Of a stretch of 64,000 nucleotides of DNA, positions 8,787 through 18,045 are shown in pieces (within the stretch, counting starts at the first letter, position 1; every line of letters starts with the position of its first letter). Made by a program: the position numbers and the translations under genes. The notes beneath the pieces were generated by a model. That model had not been told where the DNA came from, ran no database searches, and worked only from the letters and a program-made list of their open reading frames with translations. This DNA is from Shimia thalassica (GTDB lineage: Bacteria; Pseudomonadota; Alphaproteobacteria; Rhodobacterales; Rhodobacteraceae), in NCBI RefSeq assembly GCF_001458215.1, contig NZ_CYTW01000002.1, positions 558,001 to 622,000 on the forward strand. Direction: 5' to 3'.

Positions 8787-10607
8787 ATGCGACACATGCA
8801 ATCTGCATCAGAAAGCGAAATTGCCAAAGAAGAACGCCGCTCGGGGCTGCGAACCCTGCGTAAGGTCTTCCCCTATATCTGGCCCGACGATGCGCCATGG
8901 GTGAAGCGGCGTGTTCTGATTGCTTTGGGCCTTTTGATCATCGCCAAGCTGATCGCGGTCTACACGCCGATCCTTTACAAGGGGGCCGTTGATAGCCTTG
9001 CTGACGAAGGCGTGCCGCCTCTCGCTTTGGGGGCAGTGGGCCTGACGGTTGCTTATGGTGTGGCGCGAATGATGACTGTTGGGTTCCAACAGCTGCGCGA
9101 TGTGGTGTTTGCACCTGTTGGTCAGCGCGCGTTACGGCGGCTGGCGCTGGAAACCTTTCGCCATATCCATCGCTTGTCGATGCGCTATCACATCACGCGC
9201 AAAACCGGTGGCCTGTCCCGCATTATCGAACGTGGCGTAAAAGGTGTTGAGTTTCTTTTACGGTTTCTGGTGTTCTCGATCGGGCCTTTGATCCTCGAGT
9301 TGCTGTTGGTCGCCATTATCCTGATGTGGCTGTTTGATGTCTGGTATCTGGTTGTGGTTGCCGGCACGATTGCCGTCTACATCTGGTTCACGTTTGCTGT
9401 GACCGAGTGGCGCGTGAAACTACGCCGCGAGATGAACAATCAGGACACAGATGCGAACCAGAAAGCCATCGACAGCCTTTTGAATTTTGAAACCGTCAAG
9501 TACTTCGGGGCCGAAGAACGCGAGGCACAACGTTATGATGTCTCTATGCGCGCCTATGCAAAAGCGGCGCTCAAGACATCGTATTCATTGGCTTTTTTGA
9601 ACTTTGGCCAATCCATGCTGATCACTTGCGGATTGGTTGGGGTGATGGTTCTTGCCGCGCTTGGTGTGCAATCCGGCCAGTTGACGGTGGGCGATTTTGT
9701 CATGGTCAACGCCTATATGATCCAGATCACCGTTCCGTTGAATTTCCTGGGCACCGTGTATCGCGAAATTCGCCAATCTCTGGTCGATATGGGCGAAATG
9801 TTTGATCTGCTTGAGCAGCCCGAGGAAGTCACAACAAAGGACGGCGCTCCGGACCTGAAGATCGACAAGGGCGAGATCACCTTGGAGAATGTCTGGTTCG
9901 GGTATGACGCCGAACGAAACATCCTCAAAGATGTGTCGCTGACCGTGCCCGCGGGCAAGACCGTGGCGATTGTCGGGTCAACCGGCTCTGGCAAGTCGAC
10001 CATCGGGCGTTTGCTGTTCCGGTTTTACGACGTTCAAAAGGGCGCGTTGAAAATCGACGGTCAGGACGTTCGGGATGTGACGCAGACCAGCCTGCACGCA
10101 ACCATTGGCGTGGTGCCTCAGGACACGGTGCTGTTCAACGATACCATTCGGTATAACATTGCCTATGGGCGTGATGATGCAACCCCGGACGAGATCATCG
10201 CAGCGGCCAAAGCGGCCCAGATCCATGAATTTATCGAAAGCCTGCCTGATGGATATGACACCACCGTGGGTGAACGCGGTCTGAAACTGTCGGGTGGTGA
10301 AAAACAGCGTGTAGGCATTGCGCGAACCCTGTTGAAAGATCCCCCCATTCTGTTGCTGGACGAGGCCACGTCGGCGCTGGACACGGATACAGAGCAAGAG
10401 ATCAAGGATGCGCTGGCACGGGCAGGTGAGGGGCGCACGGTGATTACCATTGCCCACCGTCTGTCGACCATTGCCGAAGCGGACGAGATCGTTGTTCTTG
10501 AAAACGGGGAAGTCTCCGAGCGCGGATCGCATGAGGCGCTTTTGGCGCATGAGGGGCGCTATGCGCAGCTTTGGAACCGTCAGCAATCGGATGACGAAGC
10601 CGCCTGA
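8787..10607 (+). CDS. Atm1-type ABC exporter (fused membrane and ATPase domains)
   Basis: The 606-residue half-transporter starts at ATG 8787; a second ATG at 8796 is possible. Six membrane segments lie in residues ~45-330, followed by the ATPase domain: Walker A GSTGSGKST, signature LSGGEKQR, Walker B ILLLDEAT, and switch His in TIAHRLS. The combination of FETVKYFGAEERE and ALNFGQ-like SLAFLNFGQS is typical of the Atm1/HMT1 (ABCB7) branch, which exports glutathione-linked sulfur or metal species from the inner side of the membrane and serves Fe-S homeostasis or heavy-metal tolerance. It works as a homodimer. Confidence 0.9.
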   Translation: MRHMQSASESEIAKEERRSGLRTLRKVFPYIWPDDAPWVKRRVLIALGLLIIAKLIAVYTPILYKGAVDSLADEGVPPLALGAVGLTVAYGVARMMTVGFQQLRDVVFAPVGQRALRRLALETFRHIHRLSMRYHITRKTGGLSRIIERGVKGVEFLLRFLVFSIGPLILELLLVAIILMWLFDVWYLVVVAGTIAVYIWFTFAVTEWRVKLRREMNNQDTDANQKAIDSLLNFETVKYFGAEEREAQRYDVSMRAYAKAALKTSYSLAFLNFGQSMLITCGLVGVMVLAALGVQSGQLTVGDFVMVNAYMIQITVPLNFLGTVYREIRQSLVDMGEMFDLLEQPEEVTTKDGAPDLKIDKGEITLENVWFGYDAERNILKDVSLTVPAGKTVAIVGSTGSGKSTIGRLLFRFYDVQKGALKIDGQDVRDVTQTSLHATIGVVPQDTVLFNDTIRYNIAYGRDDATPDEIIAAAKAAQIHEFIESLPDGYDTTVGERGLKLSGGEKQRVGIARTLLKDPPILLLDEATSALDTDTEQEIKDALARAGEGRTVITIAHRLSTIAEADEIVVLENGEVSERGSHEALLAHEGRYAQLWNRQQSDDEAA

Positions 10608-10631
10608 AACGACAACACAGTTTGGAAATAA

Positions 10632-10672
10632 AAAGCCCCGCGCCTGTTCATGGGCGCGTGGCTTTTGTTCTT
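10632..10672 (+). terminator. Rho-independent terminator between convergent ABC exporter and RND genes
   Basis: Stem AAGCCCCGCGCC / GGCGCGTGGCTT, loop TGTTCAT, followed by TTGTTCTTTT. On the reverse strand the flank is also T-containing, so it may serve both genes. Confidence 0.8.
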
Positions 10673-10692
10673 TTGGCCGCGTGGCTTGCCGT

Positions 10693-13600
10693 CTATTCAG
10701 CGGCGTCCAGCGATGTGTTCTTGTTCGCCGGTGCCTCTGACTTGGGGGGCTGAGAAGGGCCATCGGCAAGGGCCGGTTCCGCGAAATCTGTCATGTCCCA
10801 TTGCATGAGCGGTGATTTCACCCGGCGGGCCTCGCGACGCAACGCCCAGTCACGTGCGGCGCGGCTTCCTCGGCCCAAAGACATCTTGGCAAGAAGCTCT
10901 CCTGTCCAGAACAGATATGTCGAGAACCAGACACGTGCCGCCAGCATAGAAGGCGTGAAGACCAGTGTCAGAACGGTCGCGATACCAAGGCCGAACACCA
11001 CGGCCGTGGCCAGCTGTGTCCACCACAGCGATGTCGGGCTTTCGAAGGAATAACCGCCACTCACAAAGTCCAGCGACAGACCGAACATCATCGGGGCCAG
11101 TCCGGCCATGGTGGTGATCGTGGTCAAGAGCACCGGACGAATACGCGCCTGTGCCGTGCGGACAATCGCATCAATGCGTGGCATGTACTGCGAATATTCC
11201 TGATAGGTGTCGATCAGAACGATGTTGTTGTTCACCACGATCCCCGCCAGCGCCACAACGCCGGTACCGGTCATGATGATCGAGAAGGGCTGGTTCATGA
11301 CCAGCATGCCGATCAGAACACCTGTGGTCGACAGGACCACCGCCAGCAACACCAGCGTGGCGTTGTAAAAGCTGTTGAACTGGGCCAGCAGGATGATGAA
11401 CATCAACGCCAGCGCGGCGCCAAAGGCCTGTCCAAGGAAGGCCTGGCTCTCTGCCTGATCCTCCTGGTCGCCGGTCCATTCCCAATCGATCCCCTTCGGG
11501 AAGGGGTTGCCTTCCAACCATTGTGTCAACGCTGCAATCCGTTCGTTTGCGGTCAGAACCGTCGCGGTAAATCCGCGATCTGCATATTCTTTCTGCAAAC
11601 CGGAATCGGCTTCCCAAAGCGCGGTTTCCATGACTTCGGACTCACCGGTTTCGGCATTGGTCAGCACGGTCAGCCCTGCGGCCACGTCGGATTTGATGTC
11701 GAAATAGCGCTTTTGATCTACACGGTTGATTTCGGCCAGCTTCGCAACAGGCTTGCGCGTGATGAAGTTTGACAGGGGCACAAGACCGTCAGCCGTGCGC
11801 ACCTTGAGCGTGTCCAGTGTCGACAGCACACGGTCTTCTTCCGGCAACCGGACGCGAATTTCGATTTCCTCATCAGACGAGTCGACACGCATCGTATCAA
11901 GAAGGATGCCACGGGTAACAAGCTGGACCATGGCACCAACCGTTGCGGTGTCCGCGCCATAGCGGCCTGCCTTGGCAACATCGACGTCGATCTGCCAGTC
12001 AATGCCGGGCAGGGGACGCGAGTCTTCGATACGGGCCAGACCGGGTGTCGTCTCGAACGCGTGTACCGCAATATCCGCCGCATCCAGCAGGTCGTTCCAG
12101 TCATCGCCTTTGATGCGCAGGTGAACCGGTTTGGCCGAGGCCGGACCACGGTTGGCTTCGAGGATTTCGATCTGGGCACCGGGGATGAGTTTCAGTTCTG
12201 CCTCGATTTCGGCAAGAACCGTATTGCCGTCCCATTGCGGGTTTTTCACATCGCGATGGATATCAATGTTCAGGAACGGCACCGTGAACCATTTTTCGCG
12301 CTGAATGGGGCGGTCTCCCCATGCGATCGTTTCCAGCTGAACCTGACCAATGGTATCTTTCGGCGCTTGTGCACCGCCCGTGTTGTTGCGCAGGCCACCT
12401 TCGCCGGCAAAGGCAAAGGCTGTTTTGATGCCGGGATGCGCCAGAACGATTTCTTCGGCTTGGCGCACAAGATCATCTTCCTGTTCCAGCGACAGGTTTC
12501 CCCGTGCCCGAACATAGATGATGGCGGCTTCCGGTTCGGATTCGACAAAGAATTCGACGCCGTTGTTGTTGGACCCGAAGTAGGTGAAGGTTACGCCCAC
12601 CGCGATGAAAACACTTGCAATGGCAACAAGTGGCATAAGGGGACGCGCCACAAGCATGTGGATAAAGTCACCAAACAGGTTGCGCTGGTATTCGGTGGTG
12701 CTGTGCAGTTTTTCCTTCTTGGGGAAGACCTTGCGCCATAGAAAGCTGGCTATTTCTCCGATGGAGGTAAAGATCGAGCCGAATGACAGCAGGATTACAG
12801 CGTCTGAAATCAATGCCGTCGCGACCAAAACGATGATCCCAGTGATTGACAGGAACACCATGAGATAACCCGGAATCACGTCCCGTACGATGTCTGTGCC
12901 CATAGTGGCAAAACGGGTGCCAATGGAGTCAGCCAGGAAGCCGATCCCTGCGACCGAAATTGCGACGCCAATCAATGCGGCTACAAAAGTCGCGATCCGG
13001 AGGTACCACTTCAGGTTGGCCAGTTGCTGCGCATAGTGGCGCACCAAACGTTCCAGACGACCTGCGAGGCCACCCAGAACAGGCAAGTAGACCAATGCCA
13101 CTACAAGAGATGCCGACAGAACAAAGATCAAGGTAATGGGCAGCATTTCCATGAATTGGCCGGGGACACCGGGCCAGAACAGCATTGGCAAGAACGCGCA
13201 AAGCGTCGTCGCCGTAGAAGACACGATGGGCCAGAACATCCGCTTGGCCGCCTCGACATAGGCGTGCATCGGGCCTACGCCTTCTTTGATGCGTTTGTCG
13301 GCGTATTCGACCACAACAATGGCCCCGTCCACCAACATACCCACCGCAAGGATCAGACCGAACATCACCATGTTCGAAATCGTGACGCCCATCATAGCCA
13401 AGAAGGCGAAACACAACAGGAACGATGTCGGAATCGCAAAGCCAACAAGCAGGGCGGCACGCAAACCGAGGGCCGCAAGAACCACAATCATCACAAGGGC
13501 AATCGCTGTCAGGACCGAGCCTTCAAGCTGGCGTACCATGGATGCGACAACAACGGATTGGTCATTCGACGTGCCTACTTCGACTGCAGCACGCAATTCC

Positions 13601-14532
13601 GGCGGCCATTCAGCGCTCGATTCCTCAACCAGTTCGCGCACGATCCGCGCCGTGTCGATCAGGTTGAACCCTTTGCGTTTGACCACCTGCAGGGCCACGG
13701 TGGTTTCATTGTTGAAACGCGCGGTTCCAAGACGGTCTTCAAACGTGAGATTGATCTGGGCGAGATCACCGAGCGTGACGATCCGGTCGCCGTTCGTTTT
13801 CACGGGCAGGTCATACACATCACGCGGTTCGGTAAAGGATGACGGCAATTTAACTGCGAATTTACCCTGAGCGGTTTCGACATCGCCAGCAGGGATCATC
13901 TGGTTGTTGTTGCGCACAACATTGATCAATTCGGTCGCCGTGACATTGTAGGATTCAAGTCGCAGCGGGTCGATCACCACTTCGAGCATCTCGTCGCGGC
14001 CACCGGCAAGGCCGGCCTCCAACACCGCATCAAGCGACTCGATATCATCCTGAAGGTCGTTTGCGATCTGCGTCATGGTCCGTTCGGGAACGTCACCGGT
14101 CAGATTCACGATGATGATCGGGAATTCCGAAAAGTTGATCTCGTTGATGGTGTACTTTTCGTACCCTTCGGGGAAGTTTGCCTCGGCAGTGCTCATGGCA
14201 TCGCGGACGTCGGCCATAACCGCCGTTTTGTCCCAGCCGAAATCAAACTCGAGAAACAGGCCGGCATAGCTTTCGCCGGCGGTAGCGGACATGGAATCAA
14301 GCCCGTCGAGATCCGCCAGCTCGGTTTCCATCGGCTTGATCAAAAGCTTTTCGGCATCTTCCGCCGAAATGCCGGGGAAGGGAACAGAAATGAAGAGAGC
14401 CGGAATTTGGATATCCGGCTCTCCTTCTTTGGGCAGGCCCATATAGGCGGTGCCACCGATGATCAGCGACACCAATACAAACGCCATTACCATTCGGGCG
14501 CGCGTTGCGGCCCAGTCTACGATGCCACTCAT
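10693..14532 (-). CDS. RND efflux permease with an extra membrane module
   Basis: The 1279-residue protein is an AcrB-superfamily proton-driven inner-membrane pump. Seen: N-terminal helix followed by GEPDIQIP and the FPG-type porter entry, TM4 region GMLVDGAIVVVEY, and the C-terminal half with TGTGVVALAGIVVNNNIVLID. TM4 has one Asp where drug pumps have a DD pair, and the TM10 Lys position is Asn. The protein is ~200 residues longer than AcrB. The surplus lies at ~520-650, between the two halves, and holds about three extra hydrophobic stretches (LRIATFVAALIGVAISVAGI, YLMVFLSITGIIVLVATALI, then a loop ending WRKVFPKKEK). It overlaps the adaptor gene by 4 bases (ATGA). Confidence 0.88.
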   Translation of the reverse strand: MSGIVDWAATRARMVMAFVLVSLIIGGTAYMGLPKEGEPDIQIPALFISVPFPGISAEDAEKLLIKPMETELADLDGLDSMSATAGESYAGLFLEFDFGWDKTAVMADVRDAMSTAEANFPEGYEKYTINEINFSEFPIIIVNLTGDVPERTMTQIANDLQDDIESLDAVLEAGLAGGRDEMLEVVIDPLRLESYNVTATELINVVRNNNQMIPAGDVETAQGKFAVKLPSSFTEPRDVYDLPVKTNGDRIVTLGDLAQINLTFEDRLGTARFNNETTVALQVVKRKGFNLIDTARIVRELVEESSAEWPPELRAAVEVGTSNDQSVVVASMVRQLEGSVLTAIALVMIVVLAALGLRAALLVGFAIPTSFLLCFAFLAMMGVTISNMVMFGLILAVGMLVDGAIVVVEYADKRIKEGVGPMHAYVEAAKRMFWPIVSSTATTLCAFLPMLFWPGVPGQFMEMLPITLIFVLSASLVVALVYLPVLGGLAGRLERLVRHYAQQLANLKWYLRIATFVAALIGVAISVAGIGFLADSIGTRFATMGTDIVRDVIPGYLMVFLSITGIIVLVATALISDAVILLSFGSIFTSIGEIASFLWRKVFPKKEKLHSTTEYQRNLFGDFIHMLVARPLMPLVAIASVFIAVGVTFTYFGSNNNGVEFFVESEPEAAIIYVRARGNLSLEQEDDLVRQAEEIVLAHPGIKTAFAFAGEGGLRNNTGGAQAPKDTIGQVQLETIAWGDRPIQREKWFTVPFLNIDIHRDVKNPQWDGNTVLAEIEAELKLIPGAQIEILEANRGPASAKPVHLRIKGDDWNDLLDAADIAVHAFETTPGLARIEDSRPLPGIDWQIDVDVAKAGRYGADTATVGAMVQLVTRGILLDTMRVDSSDEEIEIRVRLPEEDRVLSTLDTLKVRTADGLVPLSNFITRKPVAKLAEINRVDQKRYFDIKSDVAAGLTVLTNAETGESEVMETALWEADSGLQKEYADRGFTATVLTANERIAALTQWLEGNPFPKGIDWEWTGDQEDQAESQAFLGQAFGAALALMFIILLAQFNSFYNATLVLLAVVLSTTGVLIGMLVMNQPFSIIMTGTGVVALAGIVVNNNIVLIDTYQEYSQYMPRIDAIVRTAQARIRPVLLTTITTMAGLAPMMFGLSLDFVSGGYSFESPTSLWWTQLATAVVFGLGIATVLTLVFTPSMLAARVWFSTYLFWTGELLAKMSLGRGSRAARDWALRREARRVKSPLMQWDMTDFAEPALADGPSQPPKSEAPANKNTSLDAAE

Positions 14533-15758
14533 AAGCGGGGCTCCTCAAAGACAGGCTCTACCTTGACGCCTTCTACCACGTATTCTTGACCGATGATGAT
14601 CACATCCGCCTGATCCGGCAATCCACCAACCCAGATCCCGTCAATCGAATCGCGCAGCAATTCAACCGGTACAAACGCAACGGTGTTGCCTTCGACTACA
14701 ATGCGGACACCAAGCGTGCCTTCGTCGTTAAGTGTCAAAGCAGATTGAGGAAGAAGATGCGCATCCGCGCCATCCGACGCAATCGCGATTTCTGCGGTTT
14801 GTCCGTCGCGGAAGGCCAGATCGGGGTTTGGAACGTTGATCTCTACGCGGAAGGTGCGCGTGGTCGAATCTGCCGAGCGGGATAGAAATGCCACCTGACC
14901 TGTCACGTCTTGGCCGGTGGTCAGACGTGCGCCTGCCATGGCGCCGATTTTCACGCGGTTCACTTCGGTTTCTGGTACGAAACCCACCACTTTGATCGGG
15001 TTGAGACGGATAACCGTTGCGCACAAGGAACCGGGCTGCAAAAGGCTGCCCAACTCGGCGGTATCTGATTCAAGCAGCCCCGCAAAAGGGGCTGTGATTG
15101 TCAGGCGCTCGATTTCGCGTTCTGCAGCGGCGACAGACGCTTCGGCAGACTGTATACCCGCCTGTGTCGATTGCAATCCTGATTTGGCGGCCTGAACACT
15201 TGCCTCGGCGGCGCGAACCGACGCTTCGGCAGATGCGACGCGTGTTTCTGACGCAAACCCGCCCTCAATCAGCTTGATTGCGGCGTTTGAATTGATACGG
15301 GCCTCTTCCAGGCGTGCGATGGCTTCGTGAAGGCGGGCTTCGGTTTCGGGAACGCGTGCCTGCGCTTCGGCAAGACGGGCCTCGGCCTCGGCCAGAGAGG
15401 CCTGACGCGTGCCGGGGTCCAGTTCGCACATGATCTGACCCTCTTCCACCATGGTTCCCTTGCGAAGGGGGGCGGACATCACCTGGGCGGATGTTTCGGC
15501 GCGCACATCAACCTGCCGGTCTGCTTCGGTCTGACCTCGCAACACAACCGCGCTGTCAATCACCTGTGCTTTTGAATGAATGGCCACAACGCGCACAAAT
15601 GTGTCTGTTTCCGAGGCATCTTCCGCTTCGGACGTCTCGGTGACCACAACATCTTCAGGTGTCTCTGGTGTTTGCGACGTCAATCTGTCACGTTCGAAGA
15701 CGATAAAATATAGCAGGATCGACACCAAAACGGCGGTGATCAATGGCACGATGCGCAT
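14529..15758 (-). CDS. RND efflux periplasmic adaptor (membrane fusion protein)
   Basis: The 409-residue protein has one N-terminal membrane segment (residues ~5-22), an acidic linker, a biotinyl-lipoyl-like half (VRAETSAQVMSAPLRKGT), an alanine/glutamate-rich coiled-coil hairpin (~118-215, with repeated EARLAEAQA and ASVRAAEAS units), the second lipoyl half (ITAPFAGLLE) and beta-barrel segments. This is the HlyD/AcrA type that links the RND permease to an outer-membrane channel. The permease follows with a 4-base overlap; no outer-membrane factor gene is present in the window, so a shared TolC is inferred. Confidence 0.9.
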   Translation of the reverse strand: MRIVPLITAVLVSILLYFIVFERDRLTSQTPETPEDVVVTETSEAEDASETDTFVRVVAIHSKAQVIDSAVVLRGQTEADRQVDVRAETSAQVMSAPLRKGTMVEEGQIMCELDPGTRQASLAEAEARLAEAQARVPETEARLHEAIARLEEARINSNAAIKLIEGGFASETRVASAEASVRAAEASVQAAKSGLQSTQAGIQSAEASVAAAEREIERLTITAPFAGLLESDTAELGSLLQPGSLCATVIRLNPIKVVGFVPETEVNRVKIGAMAGARLTTGQDVTGQVAFLSRSADSTTRTFRVEINVPNPDLAFRDGQTAEIAIASDGADAHLLPQSALTLNDEGTLGVRIVVEGNTVAFVPVELLRDSIDGIWVGGLPDQADVIIIGQEYVVEGVKVEPVFEEPRL

Positions 15759-15840
15759 TAGAAGTATCCCTAGCGATTATATATTTTACCCAGCGAGATA
15801 ATGGCATTGGCAGAGAATGCAAGCAGTCCTCTAAAAAAAG

Positions 15841-15857
15841 TGAACTAACCGGTTCAT
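15841..15857. promoter_or_regulatory. Candidate repressor operator upstream of the RND operon
   Basis: TGAAC-TAACCG-GTTCA is an inverted repeat with an inner AACCGGTT palindrome, 83 bases upstream of the adaptor start and 111 bases upstream of the divergent YfgM-like gene. ACCGGT-centred palindromes of this kind are common TetR-family sites at efflux operons; no regulator gene lies next to it. Confidence 0.4.
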
Positions 15858-15967
15858 TTTGATCACGCGAGGGGTCACAGGCAGTTCATCGCAACCCGTT
15901 CCCAAGGGCAAGGCTTGGCAGCCCGCCAGCTTCGCGTTAAGAGGGGGCAAATCAAAGGGGTTACGGC

Positions 15968-16648
15968 GTGAGCGATACCGACAGTTTCATCGAAGAAGTC
16001 ACCGAAGAGGTCCGCCGCGACCGGATGTTCACTTATATGCGCCGCTATGGCTGGATCGCAGTCACATTTGTGGTTGTGCTGGTTGGTGGCGCGGCCGTGA
16101 ATGAATATTTCAAGGCCACGGCGCTGTCTGATGCTCAGGCAAACGGCGACTCGGTTGTTGCGGCATTGTCAAAGAACGATGTGTCCGAACGTATCGCGGC
16201 ATTGGAAGCGCTTCAGGCCAACCCGGCAGAAGCACAGACCGTTGTGGATCTGCTGTTGGCTACAGAACAGCTGTCGACAGGGGATCGCGCTGCAAGTGCC
16301 GCAACTCTGGAAGGCATCTCTGCGTCTTCGGTTGAGCAACCCGCCATCTATAACCAGATCGCCCTGTTCAAATCCGTTTTGGCACGTGGCGCCGAAGCGT
16401 CGGTCGAGGAACGCCGCGCATTGCTGGCGCCGCTGGCATCTCCGGGCGCACCTTTGGCGCTTTTGGCGCAGGAACAGCTTGCCTTGCTTGATCTGGAAGA
16501 AGGAAATGCCGACGCCGCAATGGTAAAATTGCAGAACATCAATGCCGATGCTTCTGTGACTGCGGGCTTGCGTCAACGTACAAGTCGGTTGATTGTAGCA
16601 TTGGGTGGTGATCTGCCCGAACTTGCCGCACCGGCGGTAAGTCAATAA
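15968..16648 (+). CDS. YfgM-like membrane-anchored TPR protein
   Basis: The start is GTG 15968 after AAAGGGG. The 226-residue protein has a cytoplasmic N terminus, one membrane segment (~29-48, WIAVTFVVVLVGGAAVNEYF), then helical repeats of the TPR_21 type on the periplasmic side. YfgM binds SecYEG and helps periplasmic chaperones; its gene classically precedes bamB and der, exactly as here. Length and order fit, while sequence similarity to the E. coli protein is limited, so the name is given by type. Confidence 0.8.
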   Translation: MSDTDSFIEEVTEEVRRDRMFTYMRRYGWIAVTFVVVLVGGAAVNEYFKATALSDAQANGDSVVAALSKNDVSERIAALEALQANPAEAQTVVDLLLATEQLSTGDRAASAATLEGISASSVEQPAIYNQIALFKSVLARGAEASVEERRALLAPLASPGAPLALLAQEQLALLDLEEGNADAAMVKLQNINADASVTAGLRQRTSRLIVALGGDLPELAAPAVSQ

Positions 16649-16692
16649 GAAACGAAGCGATTGGTTGAATAGACCACACGGGAGCCGATGCA

Positions 16693-17997
16693 GTGAACAC
16701 GCGGAACTGGATATTGGCGCTGTCAGGCGCAACGATGCTTGCAGCCTGTGCCGAAAAGGATGTGATCCTGCCCGGCCAGCGCGAAGACTTGCGCGCGGAA
16801 GATACCGTGGCAGACGTGGTCAACGAGCGTCGCGCGATCAGTGTTCCGGCACAAACGCGCAACAGCAGCTGGACACACCGGATCGGCACACAGGCCTTTC
16901 GCGTTTCCAACGCCTCGCTTTCGACCTTTCCACAATTGGCATGGTCTGCCGGAATCGGTGAGGGCAACAGCCGCAAGAACCGCATGAGCGCAGACCCGGT
17001 TGCCGCAGACGGTCTTATCTATACCATCGACAGCCAGGCCAAATTGCAGGCCACTGCCACGAATGGCGGCGTGGTCTGGACCCGTGATTTGACACCACCG
17101 CGTGACGATTCCGAAGACGCCCTTGGCGGCGGATTGGCCTATGGCAGCGGCAAGCTGTTTGTGGCCACCGGATTCGGCTCGATGGTTGCCCTGAACCCGA
17201 AAACGGGTGCCGTTCTTTGGGAACAGGAACTGGGCGGCATCGGAAGCGGATCTCCGACGGTGTTTGGCGATCTTGTCTATATCGTCTCTGGTGATGACAA
17301 CGGCTGGGCGCTGGAAGTTGAAACCGGCCGGATTGCGTGGCAATTGTCGTCGGTTCCAAATGTAAACAACATCATGAGCGCGGCAGCACCTGCGCTGAAT
17401 GACCGGTTCGCCATTTTCCCATTCGGCTCGGGCGAATTGCAGGCGACGTTCCGCAATGGCGGTTTCCGCGTCTGGGACGCGGGTATTTCTGGCGAACGCC
17501 CCGGACGAGCACGCAGCAAAATCGGTGATATTTCCGGTGATCCGGTCATTGAAGGCAGCAAAGTCTACGCCGCCAACCACTCGGGCCGTATTGTGGCGCT
17601 CAACATTGAGTCCGGAGAACGTCTCTGGACCGCGACCGAAGGCGCCTTGGGGCCGGTTTGGCCCGTGGGCGGTTCCGTCTTTATGGTCAATGACCGCAAC
17701 AAGCTGTTGCGCCTTGATTCCAAGGACGGCAGCGTGATCTGGTCTGTCGACCTGCCCAAGTTTGTAGAAAGCCGCCCGACACGTCAGGCCGCTTTGTATG
17801 CGCATTATGGTCCTATCCTTGCAGGAGGGCGCCTTGTTGTTGCCTCTTCGGATGGTCTGTTGCGCATCTTTGATCCTGCCTCTGGCGCACAGGTTCACGC
17901 CGTTGAAATTCCCGGTGGTGCAGCCTCGAGTCCGATCGTTATGAACGGAACTCTTTACGTCGTTGGTGGGAAAGGTAATTTGCACGCTTTCCGTTGA
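16693..17997 (+). CDS. bamB: Outer membrane protein assembly factor BamB
   Basis: GTG start at 16693 with GGAG at 16681. The 434-residue product is a lipoprotein: signal sequence with lipobox LAAC, Cys19 being the lipidated residue. The rest is a PQQ-type eight-bladed propeller, seen in repeats such as LNPKTGAVLWEQEL, LEVETGRIAWQL, LNIESGERLWTA and LDSKDGSVIWSV. BamB is a periplasm-facing scaffold of the BAM complex that inserts beta-barrel proteins in the outer membrane. It lies between the YfgM-like gene and der. Confidence 0.93.
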   Translation: MNTRNWILALSGATMLAACAEKDVILPGQREDLRAEDTVADVVNERRAISVPAQTRNSSWTHRIGTQAFRVSNASLSTFPQLAWSAGIGEGNSRKNRMSADPVAADGLIYTIDSQAKLQATATNGGVVWTRDLTPPRDDSEDALGGGLAYGSGKLFVATGFGSMVALNPKTGAVLWEQELGGIGSGSPTVFGDLVYIVSGDDNGWALEVETGRIAWQLSSVPNVNNIMSAAAPALNDRFAIFPFGSGELQATFRNGGFRVWDAGISGERPGRARSKIGDISGDPVIEGSKVYAANHSGRIVALNIESGERLWTATEGALGPVWPVGGSVFMVNDRNKLLRLDSKDGSVIWSVDLPKFVESRPTRQAALYAHYGPILAGGRLVVASSDGLLRIFDPASGAQVHAVEIPGGAASSPIVMNGTLYVVGGKGNLHAFR

Positions 17998-18045
17998 CGC
18001 CGAAATAGTATATCGCGACGTCTTCAAGACTGTCGGAGACATCAG

